Source: Nannocystis pusilla
GTDB taxonomy: Bacteria; Myxococcota_A; Polyangia; Nannocystales; Nannocystaceae
DNA length: 64,000 nucleotides
Direction of reading: 5' to 3'
NCBI RefSeq assembly: GCF_020073745.1
Contig: NZ_JAIRAU010000001.1
Location: 372,001 to 436,000 of the forward strand
Below are positions 35,775 to 47,700 of the stretch, one piece after another; positions within the stretch are counted from its first letter, which is position 1, and every line of letters starts with the position of its first letter. The notes under the pieces were generated by a model. That model was not told the origin of the DNA, did not search any database, and worked only from the letters and a program-made list of their open reading frames with translations. A program made the position numbers and the translations under genes.

Positions 35775-37057
35775 TCGACCATGCCGAGGCCGGCGAGGAC
35801 CTCGAAGAACTTCGGGAAGGTCTTGCCGACGCAGCCGGGGTCGCGGATCGTGACGTGACCGGCCAGGCTGAAGGCCATGGCGACGCGGTGGTCGCGGTAG
35901 GTGTCGATCGCCGCGCCCTGGACGATCTGCGCCGGCGGGGTGATGTCGAGCCCGTCCTCGTGCTCGACGACCTCGGCGCCGAGCTTGCGCAGCTCGCTGG
36001 CGGCGGCCGCGATCCGGTCGCTCTCGTGGTGGCGGAGCACGTCGACCCCGCGGATCCGCGTCGGCCCGGCGGCGTGGAGCGCCAGCGCGGCGGCGGTCAG
36101 GGTGGTGTCGGGCATGTCGGACAGGTCGAGGTCGACGCCGTGCAGCGCACCTGTCCCGCGGACGATGGTGATCTCCGGGCCCTGCAGCACGTTCGCGCCC
36201 ATGCGCCCGAGCACGTCGCAGAAGCGGGCGTCGCCCTGCTGGCTGGTGCGGCCGAGGCCGGGCACGCGCACCTCGCCGCCGTAGATCGCCGCCAGCGACA
36301 GCAAGTAGGTCGCGGCCGAGGCGTCGGGCTCGACCTGGTAGTCGCGCCCGCGCAGGGTGGCCGGGCTGACCTGAAGGACATCTTGCTCGAGCCAGCGGGC
36401 GTCGGCCCCGAAGTCGCGCAGGCAGGCGAGGGTCATGTCGACGTAGGGCCGCGCCGGGGTGCCCTGCTCGAGGACGACGCGCATCGGCTCGCGCGCGAGC
36501 GGGGCGGCGAGCAGCAGCGCGGAGATGAACTGCGAGCTCGGCGGGCGAGCGAGGCGGATCTCGCCGCCGCGCAGCTGGGCGCCGTGGATCTCGCACGGCA
36601 ACATGTCGTCGGCGCCGCGGCAGCGGATGTCGGCGCCCTGGGCCCGCAGGGCCTGCAGCAGGCCCTCCATCGGCCGCTCGCGCATGCGCGCGCTGCCGTC
36701 GACGACGCAGGCGATCGGCGAGGCGGCGAACAGCGCGGCGAGGAAGCGCGCGGCGGTCCCGGCGGTGGCGACGTCGATCGGCCGCTCCGGCTCGTCGACC
36801 CGCGGCAGCGGGCCGCCGACGCCGATGACGCGCACCTCGGTGGCGTCCTCGCTGGCCTCGCAGGCGACGCCGCAGCGGGCCAGCGCGGCGCGCATGACCT
36901 GGGTGTCCTCGGAGTCGAGGCAGCCGCGCAGCGTGGATGTCCCGTCGGACATGGCCGCAAGGACAAGCGCGCGGTTGGTCAGGCTCTTCGAGCCGGGCGG
37001 GGTGAGGGCGGCCACGATCGGGCCGGGCGGGGGGCGGACGCGGATCTCGCTCGTCAT
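35771..37057 (-). CDS. aroA: 3-phosphoshikimate 1-carboxyvinyltransferase (EPSP synthase)
   Basis: 428 residues. The start at 37057 overlaps the upstream stop (ATGA). It catalyses the sixth shikimate step, joining phosphoenolpyruvate to shikimate-3-phosphate. Family signatures are clear: PPGSKSLTNRALVLAAMSDG, DVATAGTAARFLAAL (phosphoenolpyruvate site), RPMEGLLQAL, and the C-terminal HHESDRIAAAASELRKLG and DHRVAMAFSLAG. The GTAARF region is of the class I type (GxAxRF). It is the second gene of a three-gene operon; a membrane protein precedes it and an RNA methyltransferase follows. Confidence 0.95.
   Translation of the reverse strand: MTSEIRVRPPPGPIVAALTPPGSKSLTNRALVLAAMSDGTSTLRGCLDSEDTQVMRAALARCGVACEASEDATEVRVIGVGGPLPRVDEPERPIDVATAGTAARFLAALFAASPIACVVDGSARMRERPMEGLLQALRAQGADIRCRGADDMLPCEIHGAQLRGGEIRLARPPSSQFISALLLAAPLAREPMRVVLEQGTPARPYVDMTLACLRDFGADARWLEQDVLQVSPATLRGRDYQVEPDASAATYLLSLAAIYGGEVRVPGLGRTSQQGDARFCDVLGRMGANVLQGPEITIVRGTGALHGVDLDLSDMPDTTLTAAALALHAAGPTRIRGVDVLRHHESDRIAAAASELRKLGAEVVEHEDGLDITPPAQIVQGAAIDTYRDHRVAMAFSLAGHVTIRDPGCVGKTFPKFFEVLAGLGMVE
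36936..36951. repeat. ATGTCC-cgtc-GGACAT hairpin in the 5' end of aroA
   Basis: A 6-bp stem with a 4-nt loop. The encoded MSDGTSTLRG is conserved in the enzyme family, so this copy may be coincidental. Confidence 0.3.
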
Positions 37058-38319
37058 TGTATGACCTCGAATTCGACGCGGCCGACCAACTGGTCGTCTT
37101 CGGTGACGACGTCGATGCTCCACGGGCCGGTGCGGTCGGACGGGATGTGGAACGAGCGCAGCGTGGAGCGCAGGCGCACGCTGCCGGGCGGCGGGTCGAC
37201 GGCCGGCTCGCTGGCGCCGCGCTGGACCTCGAGGCCGCGGTGGCGCCAGACGTGGAGCAGGTTGTCGCCGCGCCCGCCGGGCGTGACGACGTCGGTGAGC
37301 GCGTGCATCTCCTGGATGAGCGACTCGTGCAGCGCGCTGACGTGCATGCTGAGGCGGCCGTCGGGCAGGAGCGTGGGCCCGACGGCCCCGACCGAGACGT
37401 ACATCGGCACCGGCGGGATGCCGCGCCGGCCGGCGTAGGCCAAGAACATCGCCGCGCCGACCGAGGCGAGCAGCGCGAGGAACCACGGCGGCCGCAGCAG
37501 GTTCTTGAACGGCACGTGCATGGTGAAGAACACCAGGGTCGCCAGCGCGGCCGCGGCGAGCAGGGTGATCAGCGTGCGCGTGTCGGGGAAGATCGCCGGC
37601 AACACCAGGTTGAGGCAGGCGAACAGGATGAACAGGTAGACGACCGAGGCCGGGGCCTTGTAGCGCATCAGGACCTGGTCGAACACGACGTCGACGGTCG
37701 ACAGCAGCGCGAGCAGGCCGAGCAGGTAGAGGAAGAAGCGGTTGTCGGCGTCGAGCGTGGCGGCCTTCCAGTAGAAGGGCACCAGGAAGAACAGCATGCT
37801 CTGGTAGAGGTTCTTCAGCGCCGTGGTCATCACGTAGAAGCGCAGCTTCGACTTGGCGTCGGTGACCTTGTCCTTCTGCCCGCGGCCCTGGCCGAAGTGG
37901 CGGAAGAACATGACGATCACCAGCCAGCCGGCGCACAGCAGCACGACCATCCAGCGCGCGCGGTCGTAGCCCTCGGCGGCGTACATCATGACGAAGGCGC
38001 CGAAGGTCATGGCGTAGGCCGAGTGCAGCCACCACAGCAGGTGGCCGTGCTTGGCGAAGAAGCCGCGGATCTTGGCGAAGCGCTTGACGGTGGCGATGTC
38101 GCCGGCGGACATGTCCTTCGGGACATCTGCGACCTCGCCGGCGTCCTCGCCGACCTGCGCCAGTTCGGCCGCGGCGACCTGCAGCTCGGGGCTCAGCGAC
38201 TCGGTCGGGGCGGCGGCGATCGGCGTGCCGGTCGGCGGCGTGCCGGTCGGCCCCAGGGTCGGCGGAGTCGGACTCGTGTCGCTCGGCTGGGGCGGCGGTT
38301 CGTGCGGCGTCTCGGCCAT
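37054..38319 (-). CDS. DUF5924/DUF2914 family membrane protein
   Basis: 421 residues from the ATG at 38319; the 13 residues upstream in frame are poor. The N-terminus is Pro/Thr-rich. About seven membrane helices lie between residues 95 and 290 (for example MTFGAFVMMYAAEGY, WMVVLLCAGWLVIVMFF, FFLYLLGLLALLSTVDVV, LITLLAAAALATLVFFTMH). The last 80 residues (HVWRHRGLEVQRG, SDRTGPWSIDVVTEDDQLVG) match DUF2914, a beta-rich domain seen at the ends of membrane proteins. Function unknown. A GGACATGTCC hairpin lies in its 5' part (38107-38126). It is co-transcribed with aroA through a 4-bp overlap. Confidence 0.75.
   Translation of the reverse strand: MAETPHEPPPQPSDTSPTPPTLGPTGTPPTGTPIAAAPTESLSPELQVAAAELAQVGEDAGEVADVPKDMSAGDIATVKRFAKIRGFFAKHGHLLWWLHSAYAMTFGAFVMMYAAEGYDRARWMVVLLCAGWLVIVMFFRHFGQGRGQKDKVTDAKSKLRFYVMTTALKNLYQSMLFFLVPFYWKAATLDADNRFFLYLLGLLALLSTVDVVFDQVLMRYKAPASVVYLFILFACLNLVLPAIFPDTRTLITLLAAAALATLVFFTMHVPFKNLLRPPWFLALLASVGAAMFLAYAGRRGIPPVPMYVSVGAVGPTLLPDGRLSMHVSALHESLIQEMHALTDVVTPGGRGDNLLHVWRHRGLEVQRGASEPAVDPPPGSVRLRSTLRSFHIPSDRTGPWSIDVVTEDDQLVGRVEFEVIQ
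38107..38126. repeat. GGACATGTCC with ATGTCC-ttcg-GGACAT hairpin inside DUF5924 gene
   Basis: GGACATGTCC (38107-38116) shares its right half with a 6-bp stem closed by TTCG, a very stable tetraloop when flanked by C-G. The minus-strand frame reads DVPKDMSAG. Confidence 0.75.
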
Positions 38320-38341
38320 CCGGCCTGTGAGGATGCGCGAT

Positions 38342-39343
38342 TCAGGCGCCGAAGCCAACCGTCGTCGACGAGGCGTCGCCGGTCGCGCCGGTGGTCACGG
38401 CGGTGGTGCCGGTGGCGTCGGTCTCGCTGTCGCCGCCGGTCTCGGCCATGGGCTCGGGGCGGTCAGTGGCCCACTGCACGCGCTCGGCGGTGAAGTTGAA
38501 GTTCATCCACACGCCCTGGCCGTAGACGCCGTGGTTGTCGATGTCGCTGATGGTGTTCATCGCGTCGACCTGACAGCCGGCGCCGCCGGCGAGCACGTTC
38601 CACGGGACGAAGCTGATGCCGTTGGCCTGACCGGCCGACAGCATCGCCGTGGCCGCCGGCAAGAAGCCGCGCAGCGAGCCGGTGACGAGCCTCTGCGGCT
38701 CGTCGTCGAGCGCGTAGGCGGCGGCGATCTCGACCTCGACGAGGGCGAGGTCGAGCGGCTGCATGCCGGTCTGCGCGGCCAGGCGCAGGGGCGTGCCTGG
38801 GATCGTTTCGCTGACGATGCACGGGGCGAGCGCCCGCTGCGGGGCGTCGTAGCCGGGGTTGAGCGAGTTGGGCGCGGCCGTGCCGCAGCTGCCGGCGTCG
38901 CGGTTGAACGCGTCGACGTCGACGGTGTGGGTGGTGGGCACCATGCGGTCGGTGCAATTGGTCGGCTCGCCGGCGATGCACAGCGCCGACACGTACTGCA
39001 GCTTGACGACCGCGCTCTCGGGGTCGAGCGGGCGCAGGACGAGCGCGTTGCTGACGTCGTAGTTGGCGACGCTCTGGGCGATGAAGCCGTTGAGCGTGGC
39101 GGTCGAGTCGGTGCACACGCCGAGGACGGTGTCGAAGGTGTACGTGTGCGGGTCGACGAGCTCGAGCGAGGTGATCCGGAACGCGACCGGGCTCTCGGGC
39201 GGCGGGTCGGGGCAGACGCCGGTGTTGGCGCACAGGCCGTCGAGGTACTCGTTGCTGTAACAGCCGCTCGCGAGGCCGAGCGCGAACGCCAGCGCGGCGC
39301 GCAGCGAGGCGGTGGTACGACGGCGACGACCGGCGGCGAGCAA
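38342..39343 (-). CDS. Secreted Cys-rich lipoprotein with Thr/Gly-rich tail
   Basis: About 333 residues if translation starts at the TTG at 39343, which gives a good signal (MLAAGRRRRTTASLRAALAF, then LASGC as lipobox). ATG starts further upstream (39436 or 39427) would run into the divergent gene's start and put 30 residues before the signal. The mature protein has about 10 Cys, so disulphides are likely, and ends in a linker rich in Thr and Gly (GTTAVTTGATGDASSTT), typical of Nannocystis surface proteins. No domain is recognised. It follows the DUF5924 gene's strand and lies 22 bp before it. Confidence 0.6.
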   Translation of the reverse strand: MLAAGRRRRTTASLRAALAFALGLASGCYSNEYLDGLCANTGVCPDPPPESPVAFRITSLELVDPHTYTFDTVLGVCTDSTATLNGFIAQSVANYDVSNALVLRPLDPESAVVKLQYVSALCIAGEPTNCTDRMVPTTHTVDVDAFNRDAGSCGTAAPNSLNPGYDAPQRALAPCIVSETIPGTPLRLAAQTGMQPLDLALVEVEIAAAYALDDEPQRLVTGSLRGFLPAATAMLSAGQANGISFVPWNVLAGGAGCQVDAMNTISDIDNHGVYGQGVWMNFNFTAERVQWATDRPEPMAETGGDSETDATGTTAVTTGATGDASSTTVGFGA

Positions 39344-39464
39344 GGCGGCGCCATCATAGCGAAAATCCGCGCCGGCCGAGCGCGGCCGCCGATGTGTGTT
39401 GCCGCCGCTCCGCGGCTGTCGCACCATCACGCCCATGAACTGGCTTATGCCCGCATGCCGGCGA

Positions 39465-40319
39465 ATGACAACTATCCCGCCGATTCTTGCGCGGGTCCCC
39501 GGGATCGCGCTGGCCGCCGGGATCGCGCTGGTTGGAGGCGCGTGCGAGCTCCGCGTCTACAACGAGACCGAGGCGACGGCCGGCAGCGACACGCACACCA
39601 GCGAGGCGACGACCGACGGCGACGTCCCCGAGGTGTGCCTGCGCTACGTGGCGTGCCTCAAGGAGATCGACGGCGAGGCCGGCGCGGAGGCCGACGCCAC
39701 CCACGGCGCGAACGGCAGCTGCTGGCAGGGCGACGAGACGGCGGCGGCCGAGTGCCTGGCGCTGTGCGACGCGCAGCTGCGCAACTTCGCCGCGGCGTTC
39801 CCCGACATCGCCGCGTGCGACGACGAGGGGATCGTGTCCGATGTCGAGTTCGAGATCGGCGAGGCGGTGTTCGACCCGATCGACCCGTTCCTGCCGCCGG
39901 TCTACCGCAAGCTCGAGGACGGCGGGACGATGACGGTGGTCCGCGGCGGCCAGGGCCTGCTGATGCTGCCGTTCGCGCTGCGCGGCAAGAACTTCGTCAT
40001 CACCGAGGACCCCAACGACTGGGACAACCCGAGGATGCCGAACGTCGACATGTGGGTCGACATCGACGGCCACAACGTCGGCTTCGGCGGCCACTTCGCC
40101 CGCCTCAACAACTACTCGGTCGGCTTCTACCCGCTGAACGACGGCATGGACACGCTCGAGCACATGTACATCGCCATCATCGTGCCCGACGCGATCGCCG
40201 ACCCACAGACCCTCACCGGCCAGCCGGGCACCGTCCACATCCAGCTCAACACGTTCGGCGAACCGGCCGCGATCCGCGAGCTCGAATTCGTGGTGGCGCC
40301 GGAGATCCAGGGGTTCTAG
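39465..40319 (+). CDS. Secreted lipoprotein, unknown function
   Basis: 284 residues from the ATG at 39465; an ATG at 39435 is a possible alternative. The signal [13 protein letters not shown] ends in a lipobox. The mature part begins with a Thr/Asp-rich linker, then has two Cys clusters ([28 protein letters not shown]), followed by a beta-rich region with many Asp and Gly ([19 protein letters not shown]). The clustered Cys suggest a small disulphide-held domain near the N-terminus. It is divergent from another secreted lipoprotein and lies 13 bp before moaB, so moaB could be co-transcribed. Confidence 0.65.
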   Translation: MTTIPPILARVPGIALAAGIALVGGACELRVYNETEATAGSDTHTSEATTDGDVPEVCLRYVACLKEIDGEAGAEADATHGANGSCWQGDETAAAECLALCDAQLRNFAAAFPDIAACDDEGIVSDVEFEIGEAVFDPIDPFLPPVYRKLEDGGTMTVVRGGQGLLMLPFALRGKNFVITEDPNDWDNPRMPNVDMWVDIDGHNVGFGGHFARLNNYSVGFYPLNDGMDTLEHMYIAIIVPDAIADPQTLTGQPGTVHIQLNTFGEPAAIRELEFVVAPEIQGF

Positions 40320-40332
40320 AAGAGACACCGCC

Positions 40333-40866
40333 ATGACCAGCCCGGCCCGCGAATTCATCCCCGTGCACGTCGGCGTGCTGACGGTCTCCGACACCCGCAC
40401 GCTCGAGACCGACACCTCCGGCCGCCTCGCCGTCGACCGCCTGGTCGAGGCCGGCCACCGCGTGATCCGGCGCGCGATCGTCCGCGACGACCGCAACGCC
40501 ATCCGAGCGGCCCTGCAGTCGTGGATCGACGACCCCGAGGTCGAGGTCATCATCACCACCGGCGGCACCGGGGTGACGCCGCGCGACGTCACCCCCGAGG
40601 CGCTCGCGCCGCTGGTGACCAAGCCGATCCCCGGCTTCGGCGAGCTGTTCCGCTGGATCAGCTTCTCGGAGATCGGGACGTCGACGATCCAGAGCCGCGC
40701 CGAGGCGGCCCTGTGCGGCACGACCTACGTGTTCCTGCTGCCCGGCTCGACCGGGGCGGTGCGCACCGCGTTCGACAAGATCCTCCTGCAGCAGCTCGAC
40801 CACCGCCACCGGCCGTGCAACTTCGTCGAGCTGCTGCCGCGGATCCGCGGCGAGCGCGAGGGATGA
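40333..40866 (+). CDS. moaB: Molybdenum cofactor biosynthesis protein MoaB
   Basis: 177 residues. MoaB/MogA-type proteins act in molybdopterin maturation, preparing adenylated molybdopterin for metal insertion. The motifs are intact: [10 protein letters not shown] near the N-terminus, the [19 protein letters not shown] loop (TTGGTG, with the following D), and [18 protein letters not shown]. Length matches the family. No other molybdenum cofactor genes lie nearby. It ends at the convergent hairpin at 40887. Confidence 0.9.
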   Translation: MTSPAREFIPVHVGVLTVSDTRTLETDTSGRLAVDRLVEAGHRVIRRAIVRDDRNAIRAALQSWIDDPEVEVIITTGGTGVTPRDVTPEALAPLVTKPIPGFGELFRWISFSEIGTSTIQSRAEAALCGTTYVFLLPGSTGAVRTAFDKILLQQLDHRHRPCNFVELLPRIRGEREG

Positions 40867-40886
40867 ACTTTCGGGCATGCTCTCGA

Positions 40887-40911
40887 GGACATGCCGTTTC
40901 CGGCATGCTCC
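40887..40911. repeat. GGACATGCCG-CGGCATGCTCC hairpin between moaB and MBL gene
   Basis: GGACATGCCG (40887-40896) and CGGCATGCTCC (40901-40911) pair over 10 bp with one bulge and loop TTTC. Another GGGCATGC lies just upstream. It fills the 54-bp gap between two convergent genes. Confidence 0.75.
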
Positions 40912-40920
40912 TTTGAACAG

Positions 40921-41805
40921 CTACACGAGCTGCTGGCCGCCGATCAGGTCGTAGACGTGGCCGGGCAGGGCGATCCGGAAGCCGGCCACCTCGACGCGGC
41001 TGCGGTACAGCTCGAGGTTGTCCTCGTGGTGCATGATCACGAGCTTGCGCCGGACCGCCTCGGGCAGCGCCTCGAGCTTGTCGAAGAAGCCGTGGACCTG
41101 GCCGGGGTAGTCGATGAAGGTGCAGTCGTGGAAGTAGATGCTGGTGCGCGGCTCGATGCTGTGGAGGAACGCGGCGTCGACGGTGCCGTCGCCGGACCAC
41201 CAGGCGATCCGCGGGTTCTTCGGGTCGACGTCGTCGCCGACGTTCAGCTCGAGCGCGCACGACGGCTTGCCCGGCACGTGCTCGTTCTCGCGGGTGACCA
41301 CGCGCAGGCCGTCGACCTCGAAGGTCTCGGAGTGGTTCCACGGGTTCTTGCGCGGCGCCTCGGTGGCGGCCGGCTCGATGACGTCGAAGAAGTGCTGCAG
41401 CGTGCCGGCGCGCAGGTTGCCGCGGCCGTCCTGCAGGTAGCGCAGCGAGGGCGCCAGCGTCTCCCACACCTCGTCGCGCACGGCGCTGTGCGAGATGTAC
41501 TTCGGCAGCGGGCCGCCCCGGCTCGAGGCCATGACCTCGTCGTGGGTCTCGAAGTAGCGGACGAACGCGAAGTCCTCGAGGCCGAAGACGTGGTCGCCGT
41601 GGCAGTGGGTGATGATCTGGCCGTGGATGTCGTGCCAGGCGTAGCCGGCCGCGTGCAGCTGGTCGGGCGCCTGGCGCCCGCAGTCGATCAGCCAGCGCTT
41701 GCCGTCGCGGAGGGTGACCATCGAGCAGGTCGTCCCGTAGCGGCGAGAGAACGCGCCGCCCGCCCCGAACAGGCGCAGCGTGATGGTTTGACGGCTGGCG
41801 GACAC
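40921..41805 (-). CDS. Metallo-beta-lactamase fold hydrolase
   Basis: 294 residues from GTG at 41805. The metal motif HCHGDHVFG lies at residues 67-75 and a further metal ligand is probably in the FHDCTFID segment. The final H is in IMHHEDN. The overall fold resembles ribonuclease Z/arylsulfatase-like members with a long insertion (residues about 85-165). The substrate is unknown. It is followed by the moaB-side hairpin and lies 75 bp from cysS on the same strand. Confidence 0.78.
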   Translation of the reverse strand: MSASRQTITLRLFGAGGAFSRRYGTTCSMVTLRDGKRWLIDCGRQAPDQLHAAGYAWHDIHGQIITHCHGDHVFGLEDFAFVRYFETHDEVMASSRGGPLPKYISHSAVRDEVWETLAPSLRYLQDGRGNLRAGTLQHFFDVIEPAATEAPRKNPWNHSETFEVDGLRVVTRENEHVPGKPSCALELNVGDDVDPKNPRIAWWSGDGTVDAAFLHSIEPRTSIYFHDCTFIDYPGQVHGFFDKLEALPEAVRRKLVIMHHEDNLELYRSRVEVAGFRIALPGHVYDLIGGQQLV

Positions 41806-41879
41806 GACCTTGTCGGATGAAGTGAAGCGCTCGGATGCGGCGATGCAAGCCCTCGGGCCGCGGGGCCGCGAGGACGGGC

Positions 41880-43460
<1,581 letters not shown>

Positions 43461-43480
43461 CTCGGGCGAGGCAGTGTGCC

Positions 43481-44683
43481 TCATGCCCGGCGCGCGCGCC
43501 ACCCGGCGACCAGGCTGGTGATGTTCCAGCCGACGACCAGCAGCACCAGGCACCACATCGCAACCTCGAGCCAGCGGTCGCGCGGGCGGACGCCGACGTC
43601 GATCACATAGCCGGCGGGGTCGACGACCACGGGCCGGTCGAGGCGCACGGCCCGGACCTCGCCGGGATCGAGCACGAGCCGCCCGCCCTGCAGCGGCCGC
43701 GGCACCAGCTTGCCGTCCTGCACGAGGAAGCCGGGCTTGGCGTTGTCGCCGGGGACGAAGCTGAACTTGCCGCCCTCGGCCGTGATGTCGCTCGCGGCCA
43801 CCGGATAGCTGGTGATCCACGGCAAGATCGCGGCGCCGACGCTCGGGTCGGCCGGCTTGGCGTCGGGCGGGATGATCGCCACGACCGACAGCTTGGCCTG
43901 CGCCGACTCACGCTCGCCGGGCGGGAGACGCACGTAGAAGCTGTAGAAGCGGGTGCTGCTCTGCTCGCGCGGGGCGTGGTACGGGAAGCCGAGCGCGGCG
44001 ACGGCGGCCTCCGCGGCCTCGGCCGAGTCGAAGCTGCGGTGCCCGAGCTGGATCTGCACGTCGGGCTGCTCGACCACCAGGGTGACGCTGGCCTTGGTGC
44101 CGAGCGTGATGCTCTGGCCGGCGGTGTCGACGACGGTGAGGCCGTCGCCCTGGCGCTTGCCGAGCGCGTCGAGCAGCGCCTGCGGGGTGGCGTCGCGCTC
44201 CTCGACGATGCGCTCGCCGTCGAAGTGCTGCTGGATGGCGGGGAAGTTGGGCGACTCCGACAGCCGGCGCATGCGGCCCTCGAACACGCCCTCGAACTGC
44301 TGCGGGGCGGCCTCGGTGGTCCGCGGGATGGCGGCGAACAGGCTGCCGCCGCCCTCGATGATGCGCAGGTAGCCGATCGTGCGCCCGCCGCCGCCGCCCT
44401 TGGGCTCGATGCGGAGGCGCGCGGCGTGCTGGACGTCGGGGGTGCCGCGGAGGACGACGAAGGTGTCGTCGAGGTCCTCGGCCAGGCCCTTCTCGACGAA
44501 GGTGGCGGCGTCGCCGAGGTCGCGCGGCTCGCTGCCCTGGAGGAAGTAGCGGACGTCGCCGAACATCCACAAGAGCATGTAGCCGCCGAGCGCGACCACC
44601 GCGACGTCGATCAGGGGAGAGCGGCGCCGACGCGGGGCATCGGCCATGGGAGAGTCGTCTGCTGGATCGGTCGCTTCGCTCAC
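43481..44683 (-). CDS. Membrane-anchored protein of unknown function
   Basis: 400 residues from GTG at 44683. A membrane helix near the N-terminus (VAVVALGGYMLLWMFGDV) and another at the C-terminus (MWCLVLLVVGWNITSLVAG) enclose about 310 residues of soluble, beta-rich sequence that is probably periplasmic. No domain is recognised. A short gap to cysS (20 bp) suggests co-transcription. The S41 peptidase on the same strand is 100 bp upstream. Confidence 0.6.
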   Translation of the reverse strand: MSEATDPADDSPMADAPRRRRSPLIDVAVVALGGYMLLWMFGDVRYFLQGSEPRDLGDAATFVEKGLAEDLDDTFVVLRGTPDVQHAARLRIEPKGGGGGRTIGYLRIIEGGGSLFAAIPRTTEAAPQQFEGVFEGRMRRLSESPNFPAIQQHFDGERIVEERDATPQALLDALGKRQGDGLTVVDTAGQSITLGTKASVTLVVEQPDVQIQLGHRSFDSAEAAEAAVAALGFPYHAPREQSSTRFYSFYVRLPPGERESAQAKLSVVAIIPPDAKPADPSVGAAILPWITSYPVAASDITAEGGKFSFVPGDNAKPGFLVQDGKLVPRPLQGGRLVLDPGEVRAVRLDRPVVVDPAGYVIDVGVRPRDRWLEVAMWCLVLLVVGWNITSLVAGWRARRA

Positions 44684-44783
44684 GACAACCTCGCACGATC
44701 AGAGCCGGAGAAGCCGGGGCCGGGGGCCCGCGACGATATCACTTGCGCCCCTGGGACTGTAGCGGTGGGGAGAGGTTCCCCCG

Positions 44784-47700
44784 TCACGGACGAAATACCC
44801 AGACCTCGCGGGTCGCCTCGATGTCGTCGCCGTCGCGGGCGGTGATGAGGATCCGGTTGCTGCCCGGAGCCAGCGGCACCTGCGCGGAGAACTCGAGGCG
44901 TCGCGCGGCGTCGCCCTGGTGCGCGGGATTGGCCCGGTAATCGAGCTTGCGCTCGACCTGGGCGGTGCCCGGCGGTTTGACGGCGACGACGACGTCGCGG
45001 ACCCGGCCCTCGTGGCGCGCGGTGCCGCGGATCTCCACCGCGTCGGTGGTGGCGACCGGAGCGACCGGCTCGACCTCGATGACGGGCGGCTGGACCAACA
45101 GCGCCGGGCGGTCCGGCAACTTGGCGGCCCCCTTGCCGGCGGGTCCGCCGGTCTTCACCAGGTCGCTCGGGAGCCAGGCGCGCCGCCCCGGGCCGGCCGC
45201 GACGGCGCTCCATCCGCCGGCGCTGCCGAGGATGTCGAGCGCGGTGCCCCCGGCGAGCTCGGACAACTGCCGCGAGTGGCTGTCGGCGGCGTTGTAGAGG
45301 CGCACCGGCTCCTCGCCCGCGACGACGCGCGCGGGCGCGGCGACGAAGCCGGACGCGGGCGGGCCGAGCGGGACGTCGAACTTGTGGCGCACGCTCTCGC
45401 GGACGACGACGTCGGCGACGATGACCTCGAGCTCGACCGGCTTGGCGGGGTCGGCCTGCTCGCTGACGCTGAGGCCGAAGGCGCCGCGCACGCTGCCCCT
45501 GGCGGCGATCTTGCCGAGCTGCAAAAAGCCCTCCTCGAGCAGGACCTGGGCGCCCGAGAGGTTGTGGATCAGGGCGCGCGCGTCGGAGCTGTCGGCGCCG
45601 CTGTCGTTGCGGACCTCGAGCGCGAGCAAGACCTGTTCGCCGGGCTGGAGGAGGCCGTCGCCGTTGCCCTTGACCGCGAACGGCGGCTCGCCGGGGATCG
45701 GCGGCGACTTCGGCCGCTGCGGGGCGGCGGCCGCCAATTCGGGGTCGTCGACGATCCAGTAGTCGTAGGCGAAGCGCGGCCGCGGCAGGCCGGCGATGTC
45801 GAACTGCACGGTGGTCGTCGCGTCGGGCGCGGGCGCGGGCTCGCCGGCGTGCACGTCGACGCGCAAGGTGTCGACGAGGTCGGTGTGCCAGGCCATGACG
45901 TAGAGGCGGACGTCGCGGGTGACGGTGGCGCCGGGCTCGATGCGCCCGAGCAGCAATTCGATGCCGTCGAGCTCGTCGCGCAGGCAGTCGGTGATCACGT
46001 GCACGCGCTCGGCCGCCTCGGCGCCGGTGTTGGTGACCTCGACGCGCAACGTGAACGGCTGACCGGCTGCGATCTTCTTGTCGTCGACGACGCGGGCGCG
46101 CAGCGCGAGCGTGGGGTCGCTGCTGGCCCCGAGCGCGCCGGTCCAGTCGATCTTGGTGGCGGCGATGCCGGCGGCGATCGCCTGGTCCTCGCGCGCGGCG
46201 ATCTCGCCGGTGAGCGCGGCGAGCCGGGCGGCGCGTTGCTTGCTGTCCGAAAGGCCAGCCAGTGCGTCGGCGACGTCGCGGGCGATCGCCACCTCGGGGT
46301 CGCCCAGCGCCGCCGGGCCCTCGGCCGGACGCGGCAGCCGGGTGCCCTGGCGGCCGGCGAAGTAGCGCAGGCGCGGCTCGCCGGCGGCGGCGGCCTCGCC
46401 GGCGAACGCGGCCTCGTGCTTGGCCGAGGGCAGGTGGGCGACCTGGGTCGACTCGCGCCGGCGCTCGAACCGCTCGGTGTCGAAGTAGTTGGCGACGGCG
46501 ACGATGTCGCTGAGCTCGACCGGGTAGAGCGCGAGGTCGGGGCGCACGCCGACGGTCTGGATCTTGGTGTCGCCGGCGACGCGGTACTCGGCGATCGTCA
46601 TCTTCAGCGCGAGCTCGCGGCCGTAGAAGTTCTGCGGCTTGAGCAGCTGGACGGTGCCCTTGCCGAAGCTCGGGCGGCCGATCACCACGCCGCGGCCGAG
46701 CGCCTTGACGCCGCCGCTGACGATCTCCGCCGCCGAGGCGGAGTCCTCGTTGATCAGCGCGACCACGGCGGCGTCGGCCGGGAGGTTGACCTCGGGCGCG
46801 GCGTCCTCGGCCTCGCGGCCCATCGCCGAGCGCACGATCACGAGCTCGCCCTCGGCGACCAGCGCGTCGACGACCTCGACCGCCTGGGTCAGCAGGCCGC
46901 CGCTGTTGTCGCGCAGGTCGAGCACGAGCCCGCGCAGCGCCTCGCCCTTCGGCGTGAGCTCGGCGATGGCCTTGCGCACCTGCTCGCCGGTGTTCTCCTG
47001 GAAGGTGGAGATCTCGAGGTAGGCGATCTTGCCGGGCAGGAGCGCGCTCGTGACGCTGTCGACGCGGATGATCTTGCGGGTGATCGTCAGCGTGAGCGTC
47101 TCTTGGCCGCGCTGGACCTTGACCGTGACCTTGGTGTCGACCGGGCCGCGCAGCAGCAGCTGCGCGTCGGACGAGCGCAGGTTGACGGTGCTCTGCTTGT
47201 CGATCTGCAGCAGGAGGTCGCCGTCCTTGAGCCCGGCCGCGGCGGCGGGGCTGTTGGCCAGGACCTTGACGATCCGGATCCGCCGCTCGTCCTCGCGGAT
47301 CTCGGCCCCGATCCCGCCGAATTGGCCGCGCGTCTTGACGCCGAGGTCGGTGTGCTCCTCGGGCGTGAGGAGGATCGTGTGCGGGTCGAGCGGCGCGAGC
47401 ATGCCGTTGATCGCGGCGTACTCGACCTTGTGCGTGGCCTCGGCGTCGAGGCGCAGGCTGTCCTGCACGAACGCGAGCACCTCCTCGAGGCGGTCGGCGA
47501 CGCTCGCCAGGTCGCTCAGGCCGGCCAGCGAGAACTCGCGCCGGAAGTCGGCGACCGTGACGGTGGCGGTGTCGCCGGCGACGGCGGCGAAGAACTCGGG
47601 GGTGTTGAGGCCGAGGTGGCGCAGCGCCTCGGTGAACTGCTCGCGCGGGTCGAAGCGCTCCTTGTCGAAGTACTCCTGCTGCACGACGAACGCGGTCCAC

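Noticed and set aside
36110..36130. GGGCATGTCGGACAGGTC in aroA as a repeat copy
   Set aside because: It encodes the LSDMPDTT region conserved in the enzyme and lacks a good stem.
38342..39436. Translation start at 39436 for the Cys-rich lipoprotein
   Set aside because: It would put about 30 basic residues before the signal sequence and overlap the divergent gene; a TTG at 39343 fits the signal better.
40043..40060. GTCGACATGTGGGTCGAC palindrome in a lipoprotein gene
   Set aside because: Encodes VDMWVD in ordinary coding sequence; the arms are GTCGAC, not the family arms.
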